A stretch of 38,846 nt of DNA from NCBI GenBank assembly GCA_947168485.1, contig CAMVLZ010000014.1:1-38846 (forward strand), given 5' to 3'. Position 1 is the first letter of the stretch; each line of letters opens with the position of its first letter. Shown here one piece after another: positions 7,849 through 16,343 of this stretch. The DNA is from an uncultured Bacillota bacterium (lineage in GTDB: Bacteria; Bacillota_I; Bacilli_A; RF39; UBA660). The notes below the pieces were generated by a model. That model saw only the letters and a list, made by a program, of their open reading frames with translations. It had not been told where the DNA came from and ran no database searches. The position numbers and the translations under genes are program-made.

Positions 7849-7868
7849 ATAACTTTAATTCAAGTTAT
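7849..7868 (-). promoter_or_regulatory. Hairpin in the rpmE leader
   Basis: Minus strand: ATAACTT-GAATTA-AAGTTAT, ending a few nt ahead of the GGGAGG ribosome site of rpmE. Leader elements that bind L31 are known in Firmicutes, but I cannot match this one to their consensus. Confidence 0.35.
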
Positions 7869-7922
7869 AGATATATAAATGCCTAATTAATATAACATTA
7901 AATTATAATAATTTCAAGTATT

Positions 7923-9176
7923 TTATACTTCTTTTAATGTTATTTTTGCTCCGACACTTTCTAATTTTTCAATGATTTGTTCATAACCTCTTAAAATATG
8001 TTCTACATTAGTAATTGTTGTAGTACCTTCAGCTAATAAACCTGCTGCTACCATTGCAGCTCCAGCACGTAAATCTGTTGCAACTACAGTAGTACCATTT
8101 AATTTAGTAGGTCCTTCAATTGTTGCTGTTTGATTTTTAACTGTTATGTCTGAACCTAAATCATTTAAATATTTTATATGCATAAATCTATTTTCCCAAA
8201 TAGTTTCTACTACTTTTGATTTTCCTTCTGCTTGAGTTAATAAAACTGTAAATGGTTGTTGTAGATCTGTTGGGAATCCAGGATATACAGCAGTCTTAAT
8301 AGTAGTATGTTTTAACTTGTTGTTATTAGATACTATTGCATAATCTTGTCCTACTTGTATATCAATTCCTACTTCTTCTAATTTAGATAATACTGAATCT
8401 AAATGTTCAGGAATTAAATTATCTACTTTAAAGTTTTTACCACATAAAGCTCCTATTATTAAGTAAGTTCCTGCTTCAATTCTATCAGGTATTATTTCAT
8501 GGAAACATTTGTGTAGTTTTTCTACACCTTCTATTTTAATAGTAGAAGTACCTGCTCCAACTATTTTAGCTCCCATATTATTTAAGAATGTTGCTACATT
8601 TACTATTTCTGGTTCTTTAGCAGCATTATCAATTACTGTTTTTCCTTCTGCTAATACAGCAGCTAACATTATATTAATAGTTGCTCCTACTGAAGCTATA
8701 TCTAAATAGATATTTGCTCCTACTAATTTATCTGCCTTAACAGTATATTTATTTTTAATTTTAGTTACTTTTGCTCCTAAAGCTTCAAAACCTTTTAAGT
8801 GTAGATCAATTGGTCTAGCACCTATTGAACATCCTCCTGGGAAAAACATTGATACTTCTTTGTATTTACCTAGTAATGCTCCCATAAAATAATAAGATGC
8901 TCTTAGTTTCTTAGAATATTCTTCTTTTATTTCTCCATTTTTCATTTTACTAGGGTCAATTACTAAACTACCACTAGCACGAGATGTTTTAACATTCAAT
9001 TCATTTAAAATATCACACAAAGCATCTGTATCAGTTATTTCTGGTACATTACATATAGTAACTTCTTCATCAGTAAGTATTGCTGCTGGAATTATTGCAA
9101 CAGTAGCATTTTTTGCTCCACTTACTCTAATTGTTCCTGATAGTTCCCTTCCTCCTTCAATTTCCATTATTTTCAT
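7923..9176 (-). CDS. murA: UDP-GlcNAc 1-carboxyvinyltransferase
   Basis: First committed step of peptidoglycan synthesis: adds enolpyruvate from PEP to UDP-GlcNAc; the target of fosfomycin. At 417 residues it is full length, with the two-lobe EPT fold. The active-site Cys is present in FFPGGCSIGARP (about residue 115), so the fosfomycin-sensitive form is expected. The substrate motif SGAKNATVAIIPAAIL is near the N-terminus. ATG with AGGAGCGG, which overlaps the fba stop, 10 nt downstream of fba, so the two are co-transcribed. Confidence 0.98.
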   Translation of the reverse strand: MKIMEIEGGRELSGTIRVSGAKNATVAIIPAAILTDEEVTICNVPEITDTDALCDILNELNVKTSRASGSLVIDPSKMKNGEIKEEYSKKLRASYYFMGALLGKYKEVSMFFPGGCSIGARPIDLHLKGFEALGAKVTKIKNKYTVKADKLVGANIYLDIASVGATINIMLAAVLAEGKTVIDNAAKEPEIVNVATFLNNMGAKIVGAGTSTIKIEGVEKLHKCFHEIIPDRIEAGTYLIIGALCGKNFKVDNLIPEHLDSVLSKLEEVGIDIQVGQDYAIVSNNNKLKHTTIKTAVYPGFPTDLQQPFTVLLTQAEGKSKVVETIWENRFMHIKYLNDLGSDITVKNQTATIEGPTKLNGTTVVATDLRAGAAMVAAGLLAEGTTTITNVEHILRGYEQIIEKLESVGAKITLKEV

Positions 9177-9186
9177 ATAACCGCTC

Positions 9187-10035
9187 CTAATCTAGTCGTG
9201 TTTTAAATAACGCAACTTTTTCTTTTATTTTTTCTTTAATAGCTTGTTCTCCTGCTCCAATTACTTTTCTAGGATCATAAACTTCCTTATCTTCATCAAG
9301 TTTCTTTCTTACAGCTTCAGCCCAAACTATTTGAAAATCAGTATTAACATTTATCTTTGATGTTCCAGAAGCAATAGCTTTTTCTATTTTATCTCCTGGT
9401 ATTCCTGATGCTCCATGTAGAACTAATGGTATAGGTAGAGCTTCATTTATTTGACTCATTCTTTCGAAATCAAGATTAGGTTCACCTTTATAAACTCCAT
9501 GTACACTACCTAGTGCTGGTGCTAAAGAATCTATTCCAGTTTCATTATACATTGTTAAACAATCTTCTAATGTAGCATTCATTGCTTCAGCTGAAATATT
9601 ATCTTCAGTTCCACCTATATGTCCTACTTCTGCTTCTACAGAAACATTATGCTTATGAGCATAATCAACTACTTCTTTAGTAATTCTAATATTTTCTTCT
9701 AATTTATGCTTAGATGCATCAATCATTACTGATGTAAATCCTGCATCTATAGCACTTTTACAAAGTTCAAAACTTTGTCCATGATCTACATGCAAACAAA
9801 CTGGTATTGTTATATTAAGATCTTTCATTAATCCAGTAACCATACCATATATTGTATTAAAACCACCCATGTATTTACAAGCACCTTCACTAACTCCTAA
9901 AATTACGGGTACTTTTAATTCTTCACATTCTTCTAAAATGTATTTTGTCCACTCTAAATCATTTATATTAAAATGAGGGACTGCATACTTATTTTGTTTT
10001 GCTTTATTAAGCATATCTATAAAATTAACTAACAT
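9187..10035 (-). CDS. fba: Class II fructose-bisphosphate aldolase
   Basis: Zinc-dependent glycolytic aldolase splitting fructose 1,6-bisphosphate. The metal site HVDHGQSFE, the EAEVGHIGGTED loop, the VLHGASGIP motif and NVNTDFQ are all seen. The ORF track is 15 codons too long: those codons overlap the promoter, while the ATG at 10035 follows AGGTGAT and gives MLVNFIDMLNKAK, 282 residues, normal for the family. Tagatose-bisphosphate aldolase is a possible alternative, since the families are close; fba is favoured by the murA neighbourhood shared with Bacillus. Confidence 0.94.
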   Translation of the reverse strand: MLVNFIDMLNKAKQNKYAVPHFNINDLEWTKYILEECEELKVPVILGVSEGACKYMGGFNTIYGMVTGLMKDLNITIPVCLHVDHGQSFELCKSAIDAGFTSVMIDASKHKLEENIRITKEVVDYAHKHNVSVEAEVGHIGGTEDNISAEAMNATLEDCLTMYNETGIDSLAPALGSVHGVYKGEPNLDFERMSQINEALPIPLVLHGASGIPGDKIEKAIASGTSKINVNTDFQIVWAEAVRKKLDEDKEVYDPRKVIGAGEQAIKEKIKEKVALFKTRLD

Positions 10036-10051
10036 ATCATCACCTAATTTT

Positions 10052-10080
10052 ATCATAGATAAAACTACAACTTTTGTCAA
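10052..10080 (-). promoter_or_regulatory. fba-murA promoter
   Basis: TTGACA, 17 nt, TATGAT on the minus strand: the only perfect -35 noticed in the window. The expected transcript start leaves only about 10 nt before the ATG, barely including the AGGTGAT ribosome site. Confidence 0.75.
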
Positions 10081-10100
10081 TTAATGTACCTAAATTATAC

Positions 10101-10919
10101 TTATTTGATGTAAATAAAGACCATTCTATCTCTACCTTGTAAATCCTTCTTCACTTCAAATTCTACTTCACCTAAACTATCTTGTGCTAACTTTTGTATA
10201 TCATTCGCCTGATCAGAGCCTATTTCTAGGGCAATTAGACAAGTTTGTTTCATGTGGTTTTTGATATCTTTAAATATCTTTTTATATATATTTAATCCAT
10301 CTATACCAGCATATAATGCTATATGTGGTTCATTATCTTTAACTATATCTTCTATTTCTTCATCATCTTTTATATATGGTGGATTAGAAATAATAATATC
10401 ATATTTTCTATCTATATTTTCAAATACATCACTTTGTATGATATTAGCTTTAGAATTTAAATTTCCACAGTTTTTGTGAGTAACTTTTAATGCTTCAGGA
10501 GAAATATCTATTAAATCCACAGAATTTGTGGAAAGTTTTTTCTCTAATGTTAATCCTATTACTCCTGATCCACATCCTATATCAATTATATCCACAGGTT
10601 CTGTGAATAATTCTTTTGCTTTTATTATAGTATTTTCAACTAACTCTTCTGTTTCAAATCTAGGTATTAATACATTTTCATCTATATAAAATTTATTTCC
10701 ATAGAAATTAACACTACCTATTACATATTGTAGAGGTTTATTATTTACCATTGCTTCTACTTCTCTTTTATATAAATCTAATTTTTCTTCTTCTATTACA
10801 TCATCTAAATGTAATAATAGTTCTAACGGATTTATACCTAATAAATCTGCTAATAAGAGTTTAGCATGATCTGAGTGAATCTTACTTTTAGCAAATGTTA
10901 GTGCCTCATCAATTGTCAC
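10101..10919 (-). CDS. prmC: Release factor glutamine methyltransferase
   Basis: Methylates the Gln of the GGQ loop in RF1/RF2. The 272-residue protein has the N-terminal helical domain, a SAM motif DIGCGSGVIGL, and the catalytic ISNPPYIKDDE. It starts at GTG inside the end of prfA (11-nt overlap), with AAGGAG about 7 nt upstream, so it is translationally coupled to its own substrate gene, as in most Firmicutes. Confidence 0.97.
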   Translation of the reverse strand: MTIDEALTFAKSKIHSDHAKLLLADLLGINPLELLLHLDDVIEEEKLDLYKREVEAMVNNKPLQYVIGSVNFYGNKFYIDENVLIPRFETEELVENTIIKAKELFTEPVDIIDIGCGSGVIGLTLEKKLSTNSVDLIDISPEALKVTHKNCGNLNSKANIIQSDVFENIDRKYDIIISNPPYIKDDEEIEDIVKDNEPHIALYAGIDGLNIYKKIFKDIKNHMKQTCLIALEIGSDQANDIQKLAQDSLGEVEFEVKKDLQGRDRMVFIYIK

Positions 10920-11979
10920 TTTCTTCTCCTTGAAGTTTTCTTATTTCTTCTTCTTTTCTTAAAGCAGTGAATAACTCATCTAAATCCCCATCCATTACTC
11001 TATCTAAATTCTTTGTAGTAAAACCAATTCTATGATCAGTTACTCTATTTTGAGGATAGTTATAAGTTCTTATTTTTTCTGCTCTATCTCCAGTACCAAT
11101 TTTACTTCTTCTTTCAGCACCTGCTTCTTTTTCTTGTTCAGCTAATTTCATATCATATAAACGAGCTTTTAATACTTTCATAGCTTGTTCTTTATTTTGA
11201 ATTTGACTTCTTTCATTTTGACAAGTTACTACTGTATTTGTAGGTAAGTGAGTAATTCTTACTGCTGAGTCTGTCGTATTAACACCTTGTCCACCCTTAC
11301 CACTTGATCTATAGATATCTATTCTTAAATCATTAGGATTTATTTCTATATCAATATCATCATCTACTTCAGGCATAGCAAGTACAGTCGCTGTTGAAGT
11401 TTGAAGACGACCATTAGCTTCTGTAATAGGAACTCTTTGTACACGATGTGATCCTGACTCATATTTAAAGAATGAATAAGCTTTATCTCCTTTAATAATA
11501 AACTCTATTTGACTAAATCCTCCTGCAGTTCCTTCTTCAGAATCATATACTTGATAAGAGAAACCTTGTTTTTCAGCATATCTAGTATACATTCTAAATA
11601 AGTCTCCAGCAAAAATATTAGCTTCATCTCCACCAGCAGCTCCTCTAATTTCAATAATTACATTTTTATCATCATTAGGATCCTTTGGTATTAATAATAT
11701 TTCTAATTGAGCTTCTAAATCTTCTTTTTCTTTACTTAAAGAATTAAATTCTTCTTTAGCTATTTCACCTAATTCTTTATCATTCATTAATTCTTTAGCT
11801 TCATCTATACCATTTAATACTTCTTTGTATCTTTTATAACATTTTATTAAATCTTCTAAATTAGCTAATTCTTTTGAATATTCTTTTGTCTTTTTTATAT
11901 CACTTAATACTTCTTGTGTAGTTAACTCTTTTTCTATAAAGTTATATCTTTCTAGAATTTTATCTAGTCTTTCTATCAT
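10909..11979 (-). CDS. prfA: Peptide chain release factor 1
   Basis: Reads UAA and UAG stop codons. The 356 residues are normal. The GGQ motif that triggers peptide release is in SSGKGGQGVNTTDSAV and the codon-reading tripeptide is PIT in RVQRVPITEANGR, which marks RF1, not RF2. It ends with tandem TGA TGA, one of only two TGA-terminated genes here, so RF2 is expected elsewhere. ATG with AAAGGA at 9-10 nt. It has its own TGaTATAAT promoter right after the rpoE terminator. Confidence 0.98.
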   Translation of the reverse strand: MIERLDKILERYNFIEKELTTQEVLSDIKKTKEYSKELANLEDLIKCYKRYKEVLNGIDEAKELMNDKELGEIAKEEFNSLSKEKEDLEAQLEILLIPKDPNDDKNVIIEIRGAAGGDEANIFAGDLFRMYTRYAEKQGFSYQVYDSEEGTAGGFSQIEFIIKGDKAYSFFKYESGSHRVQRVPITEANGRLQTSTATVLAMPEVDDDIDIEINPNDLRIDIYRSSGKGGQGVNTTDSAVRITHLPTNTVVTCQNERSQIQNKEQAMKVLKARLYDMKLAEQEKEAGAERRSKIGTGDRAEKIRTYNYPQNRVTDHRIGFTTKNLDRVMDGDLDELFTALRKEEEIRKLQGEESDN

Positions 11980-12005
11980 AATAAGCCATCCTTTCAGTCG
12001 TTTGT

Positions 12006-12014
12006 ATTATATCA
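12006..12014 (-). promoter_or_regulatory. prfA promoter, extended -10
   Basis: TGaTATAATACAAACGA; the same 17 nt occur at the ychF promoter (27784 region). The -35 region is only a T-run from the rpoE terminator. Confidence 0.65.
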
Positions 12015-12032
12015 TAAATATATCGTAAAAAA

Positions 12033-12059
12033 AACTAGATTAGTTATCTAATTCTAGTT
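12033..12059 (-). terminator. rpoE terminator overlapping the coding end
   Basis: Minus strand: AACTAGAATTAG / CTAATCTAGTT (one bulged base) then nine T. The rpoE stop TAA and its last five codons form part of the stem. Confidence 0.8.
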
Positions 12060-12471
12060 CATCTTCATCTATAATTACTAAATCTTTTAGATCTTCATCA
12101 GTAGAATCATCTTCGAAATCATCTGTATCATCATAATCATCTTCATCATCTAGCATGCTCATTTCTTCTTTTTCTTCTTCCTCTTCCTCTTCCTCTTCAT
12201 CATCTTCAGTTGTTGTTCCTTGTTTATGATTAATACTTAAATCCCATTTACCATTATCTAAAAAAGTAAAATTCTTATCAGTTGCTAATTGAGTATAGTA
12301 ATCTGCTATTTTATTTTCAAATGTAGATTCTGGTAATTCTAATAATTCTATTATTCTTTTGAATAAATCTGCTGTAGATATAGGTTCTTTTTCTTCCTTT
12401 AATATTAATGTTGTCAATTCCTTATTTGATAATACTTCTAAGTCTTCTTTTTTCATCTTATCTAACTTCAT
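12040..12471 (-). CDS. rpoE: DNA-directed RNA polymerase delta subunit
   Basis: Firmicutes-specific RNA polymerase subunit that helps recycle the enzyme and shapes promoter choice. The 143 residues have the usual two parts: a folded HARE-HTH domain (about 1-80) and a very acidic disordered tail, including nine consecutive Glu and many Asp. It is separated from argS by a terminator, and has its own promoter. The GAA/GAG run is a repetitive tract that could slip. Confidence 0.95.
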   Translation of the reverse strand: MKLDKMKKEDLEVLSNKELTTLILKEEKEPISTADLFKRIIELLELPESTFENKIADYYTQLATDKNFTFLDNGKWDLSINHKQGTTTEDDEEEEEEEEEKEEMSMLDDEDDYDDTDDFEDDSTDEDLKDLVIIDEDELELDN

Positions 12472-12514
12472 ATTATATTCCTCCTGATAACACTAATTTG
12501 AAATCAACGACATA

Positions 12515-12543
12515 CTTATATCATATATATTTTATAAATACAA
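12515..12543 (-). promoter_or_regulatory. rpoE promoter
   Basis: TTGTAT, 17 nt, TATAAG with TGa before the -10, about 40 nt ahead of the rpoE ATG. Confidence 0.6.
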
Positions 12544-12566
12544 TAGATTTTTTTTATTTTATTAAA

Positions 12567-12590
12567 AAAAGTCTTAATATTAAGACTTTT
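12567..12590 (-). terminator. argS terminator
   Basis: Palindrome AAAAGTCTTAAT/ATTAAGACTTTT followed by T residues on the minus strand, starting 2 nt after the argS stop. Confidence 0.85.
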
Positions 12591-12592
12591 TT

Positions 12593-14335
12593 CTACATCT
12601 TTTCAGGTACTTCTATACTTAATATATCTAATAAAGTATTTGATATACTTAATAATACTTTAGTTAGAGCTAACCAAGTAGTTCTCTTTTGAATATCTTC
12701 TTCTGTTAATACTTTGTTTTTAGCATAGAAAGTATTAAATTGTGAAGTTATTAAGTATAGATAATCTGTAATATCATTTAAAGATTTAACTTTAATTGCT
12801 TTTTCTAAAACATTAGGTAAATCTAAGATAGATAAGTACATATCTTTTAACTCTTCATCAATATAACTTATTTCATCATTCTCCATACCTTGGGCATTCT
12901 TTAATAATGATTTCATTCTTATTGTTGAATAAAGTACATATGGTCCTGTTTTTCCTTCTATATCAGTAAATTTCTCTATATCAAAGATATAGTCTGTCTC
13001 TACTGATGGTAATAAATCAGCAAATTTAAGTGCCGCTATAGACACTTTTTTAGCTATTTCAGGAGCTTCTTCTTTAGTTACTTTATCATTATTAATTCTA
13101 TTTAGTGTAGACTCATAAACTTCATCTAATAAAGCTTTAAGAGTCATTATTCCACCATCTCTAGTTTTATAAGGTTTTCCATCTTTACCATTCATTGTTC
13201 CATATCCAACATGAATCAATTGATCTTGTTTAAATAAACCTAGTTTTTCGATTGCTCTAAAAACTTGAGTAAAGTGAAGTGATTGTCTATGATCTACTAC
13301 ATACCATACTTCATCAGGATTAATTTCTTCTTTTCTTTGAACTAAAGTACAAAGATCTGTTGTAGCATATGAAATTGAACCATTACTCTTAATATATAAA
13401 AGTGGTGGTATATCAATTTTATCAGTCTCTTCAGCAACATCAATTACTTGGGCTCCTTCACTTTCTCTAACAACACCTTTTTCTTTAGTTATTTCTTCTA
13501 ATTGATCAAAGTATTCAACAGCGTCACTTTCACCATTCCATAATTCGAAATTAACATTTAAATCATCATAACACTTTTTAATATCAGCTTTTGAAATATC
13601 AACAATTCTCTTCCATAAATCATAATATCCTTTTTCATGATGTTGAATTTTATTAGTAATAACTCTTCCTTCTTCTAAATAATCCTCATCCTCTTTAGCT
13701 TTAGCTGATGCGATTGGATATATTTCTTCTAGATCTTCATTTGTAATTGGTAACTCAATATCATCATAATTACCATCAAAATTCTCATCAAAGAATGGAA
13801 GATCAGGATATCTTCTTTTAATTTCAGTCTCAACAAAACCAAGTGGTCTACCATAGTCTCCTAAGTGAGCATCTCCTACTACTTTATAACCTAATTTTTG
13901 AGCTAATCTCTTAATAGCTTCTCCAATATTCGCACTTCTTAAGTGACCAACATGTAATGCTTTCGCAACATTTGCTCCACCATAATCAACTATAACAGTC
14001 TTATCACTAACTGGTTCAATTAACTTGTCTGTATCAGCTACAATACTATTTATACTTTCTATAATATAGTTATCTGATAAGGTTATGTTGATGAAACCTG
14101 GTCCTGCTATATTAACATTAGTAAATTTATTATCTTTATCTAGTAATTCTTTTATATCATTTGCTATTTGGATTGGTGATTTATGATAAACTGATGCTAA
14201 TTTCATACAATCATTTATTTGAAAATCACCTAAATCTTTTCTTTGAGAAGGTTTTAATTCTATATCTTCAATCTTATAACCTGCTTTATCAAATATTTCT
14301 TTTAATTCTTTATTTATATCTTTAATTATGTTCAT
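12593..14335 (-). CDS. argS: Arginyl-tRNA synthetase
   Basis: Class I synthetase charging tRNA-Arg. At 580 residues it is full length, with the N-terminal Add1 domain (1-100), the HIGH-type motif HVGHLRSANIGEA in the form usual for ArgRS, the catalytic Rossmann fold and the C-terminal DALR anticodon-binding domain (about 455-580). The start ATG shares one base with the TAA stop of the upstream DUF1934 gene (TAATG) with GAGGT inside that gene, so translation is coupled. The DUF1934-argS pair resembles ywiB-argS in Bacillus. No T-box is seen upstream. Confidence 0.98.
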   Translation of the reverse strand: MNIIKDINKELKEIFDKAGYKIEDIELKPSQRKDLGDFQINDCMKLASVYHKSPIQIANDIKELLDKDNKFTNVNIAGPGFINITLSDNYIIESINSIVADTDKLIEPVSDKTVIVDYGGANVAKALHVGHLRSANIGEAIKRLAQKLGYKVVGDAHLGDYGRPLGFVETEIKRRYPDLPFFDENFDGNYDDIELPITNEDLEEIYPIASAKAKEDEDYLEEGRVITNKIQHHEKGYYDLWKRIVDISKADIKKCYDDLNVNFELWNGESDAVEYFDQLEEITKEKGVVRESEGAQVIDVAEETDKIDIPPLLYIKSNGSISYATTDLCTLVQRKEEINPDEVWYVVDHRQSLHFTQVFRAIEKLGLFKQDQLIHVGYGTMNGKDGKPYKTRDGGIMTLKALLDEVYESTLNRINNDKVTKEEAPEIAKKVSIAALKFADLLPSVETDYIFDIEKFTDIEGKTGPYVLYSTIRMKSLLKNAQGMENDEISYIDEELKDMYLSILDLPNVLEKAIKVKSLNDITDYLYLITSQFNTFYAKNKVLTEEDIQKRTTWLALTKVLLSISNTLLDILSIEVPEKM

Positions 14336-14673
14336 TATATTACCTCTATTCTATATTCTATTGTTTCTTCTTCTAATTTGAATTTTTCTATTAGATTATA
14401 GTCATTATTACTATATTCTATAGATTCTAGTTTTAATTTGATAGTTGAACCAACAGATTTTACATCAATAATAGCTTCTCCATTCTTAAAATCATATATC
14501 ATTGACATATTATCGTTAGTTCTCTCAAGTCTCCGATTATCATAATCATATTTAACTTTTGTTTTATCTTCTTCTTTATATGTAATAATATTATCTTTTA
14601 AGATAGCTTTAGTCACACTATTTATGTCATCATATTCATTATTAATACTATAATTAATCTTAATTTTAGACAT
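14335..14673 (-). CDS. DUF1934 (YwiB-like) protein
   Basis: A 112-residue cytoplasmic protein rich in short beta-strand patterns (alternating polar and hydrophobic residues), fitting the DUF1934/YwiB calycin-like barrel. No catalytic role is known. The assignment rests on size, pattern and position directly ahead of argS, where this family is usual. ATG with GAGGTG, and a TGtTATAAT promoter about 20 nt upstream. It shares the transcript with argS. Confidence 0.7.
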   Translation of the reverse strand: MSKIKINYSINNEYDDINSVTKAILKDNIITYKEEDKTKVKYDYDNRRLERTNDNMSMIYDFKNGEAIIDVKSVGSTIKLKLESIEYSNNDYNLIEKFKLEEETIEYRIEVI

Positions 14674-14694
14674 AGTACCACCTCAATTAAGTGT

Positions 14695-14703
14695 ATTATA
14701 ACA
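14695..14703 (-). promoter_or_regulatory. DUF1934-argS promoter, extended -10
   Basis: TGtTATAATAC. It is divergent from the lemA promoter, about 50 bp away. Confidence 0.6.
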
Positions 14704-14749
14704 CAATTACCTTTATTTATAAATTATAACTATATTATTTATTATTTTA

Positions 14750-14758
14750 TGATATAAT
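14750..14758 (+). promoter_or_regulatory. lemA-pta promoter, extended -10
   Basis: TGaTATAAT; the expected start leaves a leader of about 16 nt that contains AGAGGTGAT. Confidence 0.65.
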
Positions 14759-14780
14759 TTCTATAGTAGAGGTGATTTAT

Positions 14781-15332
14781 ATGAACTACGAAATTATATT
14801 AATTATACTTACTGTTATTTGTTTTCTTTCTCTTATATTTGTTATATTTAAAAATAAATATAATTTTGCGATTATAAAGATTGAAGAAGCTGAAGATAAC
14901 TTAGGTATTTACTTAGATAAAGAAAAAGATTTATTAGAAAGAGCAATTCCTGTTATTAAGAAGGAATTAAAGTATGATGATTATTTATCTGAATTAGATA
15001 GTTATGATAGAAATAATATGAATTTATTTCAAGCTAATAAAATATTGAGTCATTCTTATAATGAATTAATGTCTACTATTGATGATAATGAGAAATTACT
15101 TAAGAGTGATACTATTAAAAAGATATTAGAAGAATTAGAAGATAATGATGAGAATAGAATAGGTACTATTAAGTTTTATAATGATTCAGTAGTTAAATTT
15201 AATAAGTTAATAAAATCATTTCCTAGTAATATAGTTGGTTTCTTATGTAGATATAAGAAAAAAGATTTTTATACTGATGAAGATAAAGAAATTAATGAAA
15301 TTATTAATAAGGATGAAGAGGTTGAAGAATAA
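14781..15332 (+). CDS. LemA-family membrane-anchored protein
   Basis: A 183-residue protein with one N-terminal transmembrane helix (about 5-24) and a cytoplasmic helical domain. The pattern of LemA is recognisable: NYNFAIIKIEEAEDNLGIYLDKEKDLLERAIPVIK early and RIGTIKFYNDSVVKFNKLIKSFPSNIV late, equivalent to the family's YN..V..YN..I..FP.N. It is diverged and ends in an acidic tail. The function of LemA is not settled. The ORF track begins at GTG inside the AGGTGAT ribosome site; the ATG at 14781 is the better start. It overlaps pta by one base (TAATG), so the two are co-expressed, an unusual pairing. Confidence 0.78.
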   Translation: MNYEIILIILTVICFLSLIFVIFKNKYNFAIIKIEEAEDNLGIYLDKEKDLLERAIPVIKKELKYDDYLSELDSYDRNNMNLFQANKILSHSYNELMSTIDDNEKLLKSDTIKKILEELEDNDENRIGTIKFYNDSVVKFNKLIKSFPSNIVGFLCRYKKKDFYTDEDKEINEIINKDEEVEE

Positions 15333-16318
15333 TGAGTTTTATAAAGAATATTATAGAGAGAGCTAAGAGTGATAAGAAAACTATTGTATTACCTGAAACA
15401 ATGGATAGAAGAGTATTAGATGCTGCGGATAAGGTATTAAAAGAAGATATAGCTGATATTATACTTATTGGTAATAGTGATAGTTTTGATAGTGATGGAT
15501 TAGATCTTAGTAGAGCTAGAGTTATTGATCCTAATAAAGATATTGAATTAACTAAAGATGTTATTAATAAATTATATGAATTAAGAAAAGAAAAAGGTTT
15601 GACTTTAGAAGATGCAGAAAAATTAATTAAAGAAGATTATATGTATTATGCTTGTATGTTAGTTAAGATTGGTATGGCTGATGGTGTTGTATCTGGAGCA
15701 TGTCATTCTTCTGCAAATACTTTAAGACCTGCATTACAAATAATTAAAACTAAAAAAGATTGTAAATTAGTATCAGCATTTTTCTTAATGATAGTACCTG
15801 ATTGTAAATATGGTAGTGATGGTACATTTATATTTGCTGATTCTGGATTAGTTCAAGATCCTAGTGCTTCTAAGTTAGCTGCGATTGCTAAAGATAGTGC
15901 TACTAGTTTTGAAAAATTAGTTGGAAAGGATGCTTTTGTAGCAATGATATCTCATTCTACTAAGGGTAGTGCTTCTCATGTATTAGTTAATAAAGTTGTT
16001 AAAGCTACTGAGATAGCGAAGAAAAGATATCCTGAGTTGAAATTAGATGGTGAATTACAAGTAGATGCTGCAATAGATGAAGATGTTGCTAAAAGTAAAG
16101 CACCAGATTCTAACGTAGCTGGTAAAGCTAATGTACTTATATTTCCTAATTTAGATTCAGGAAATAGTGGATATAAATTAGTGCAAAGACTTGCTAAAGC
16201 TGAAGCATATGGTCCAATTACACAGGGTATTGCTGCTCCTATCAATGATTTATCTAGAGGTTGTTCTAGTGATGATATAGTTGGTGTTGTTGCAATTACT
16301 GCTGTTCAAGCACAATAA
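15332..16318 (+). CDS. pta: Phosphate acetyltransferase
   Basis: Converts acetyl-CoA and phosphate to acetyl phosphate, the first step of ATP-yielding acetate formation with acetate kinase (not in the window). The 328 residues match the short PTA_PTB form. Typical segments are KTIVLPETMDRRVLDAA, DGVVSGACHSSANTLRPALQIIKTK, FADSGLVQDPSASKLAAIAKDSA, and NVLIFPNLDSGNSGYKLVQRLA. This points to fermentative metabolism. It is the second gene of a plus-strand transcript, with GAGG about 10 nt ahead, and ends at a terminator shared with the facing gene. Confidence 0.97.
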   Translation: MSFIKNIIERAKSDKKTIVLPETMDRRVLDAADKVLKEDIADIILIGNSDSFDSDGLDLSRARVIDPNKDIELTKDVINKLYELRKEKGLTLEDAEKLIKEDYMYYACMLVKIGMADGVVSGACHSSANTLRPALQIIKTKKDCKLVSAFFLMIVPDCKYGSDGTFIFADSGLVQDPSASKLAAIAKDSATSFEKLVGKDAFVAMISHSTKGSASHVLVNKVVKATEIAKKRYPELKLDGELQVDAAIDEDVAKSKAPDSNVAGKANVLIFPNLDSGNSGYKLVQRLAKAEAYGPITQGIAAPINDLSRGCSSDDIVGVVAITAVQAQ

Positions 16319-16342
16319 AAAAGACATATATATATGTCTTTT
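16319..16342. terminator. Bidirectional terminator between pta and the facing gene
   Basis: AAGACATA/TATGTCTT stem flanked by A- and T-runs, serving pta (+) and the unknown gene (-). Confidence 0.8.
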
Positions 16343-16343
16343 T

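Noticed and set aside
10909-10911. Possible UGA-as-Trp genetic code (Mollicutes code 4)
   Set aside because: Trp codons checked are TGG, no conserved ORF is interrupted by TGA, and prfA and parA end at TGA at sensible positions.
13000-13400. T-box or other riboswitch control of argS
   Set aside because: The argS start is coupled to DUF1934, and the leader of that pair is only about 20 nt, too short for a T-box.
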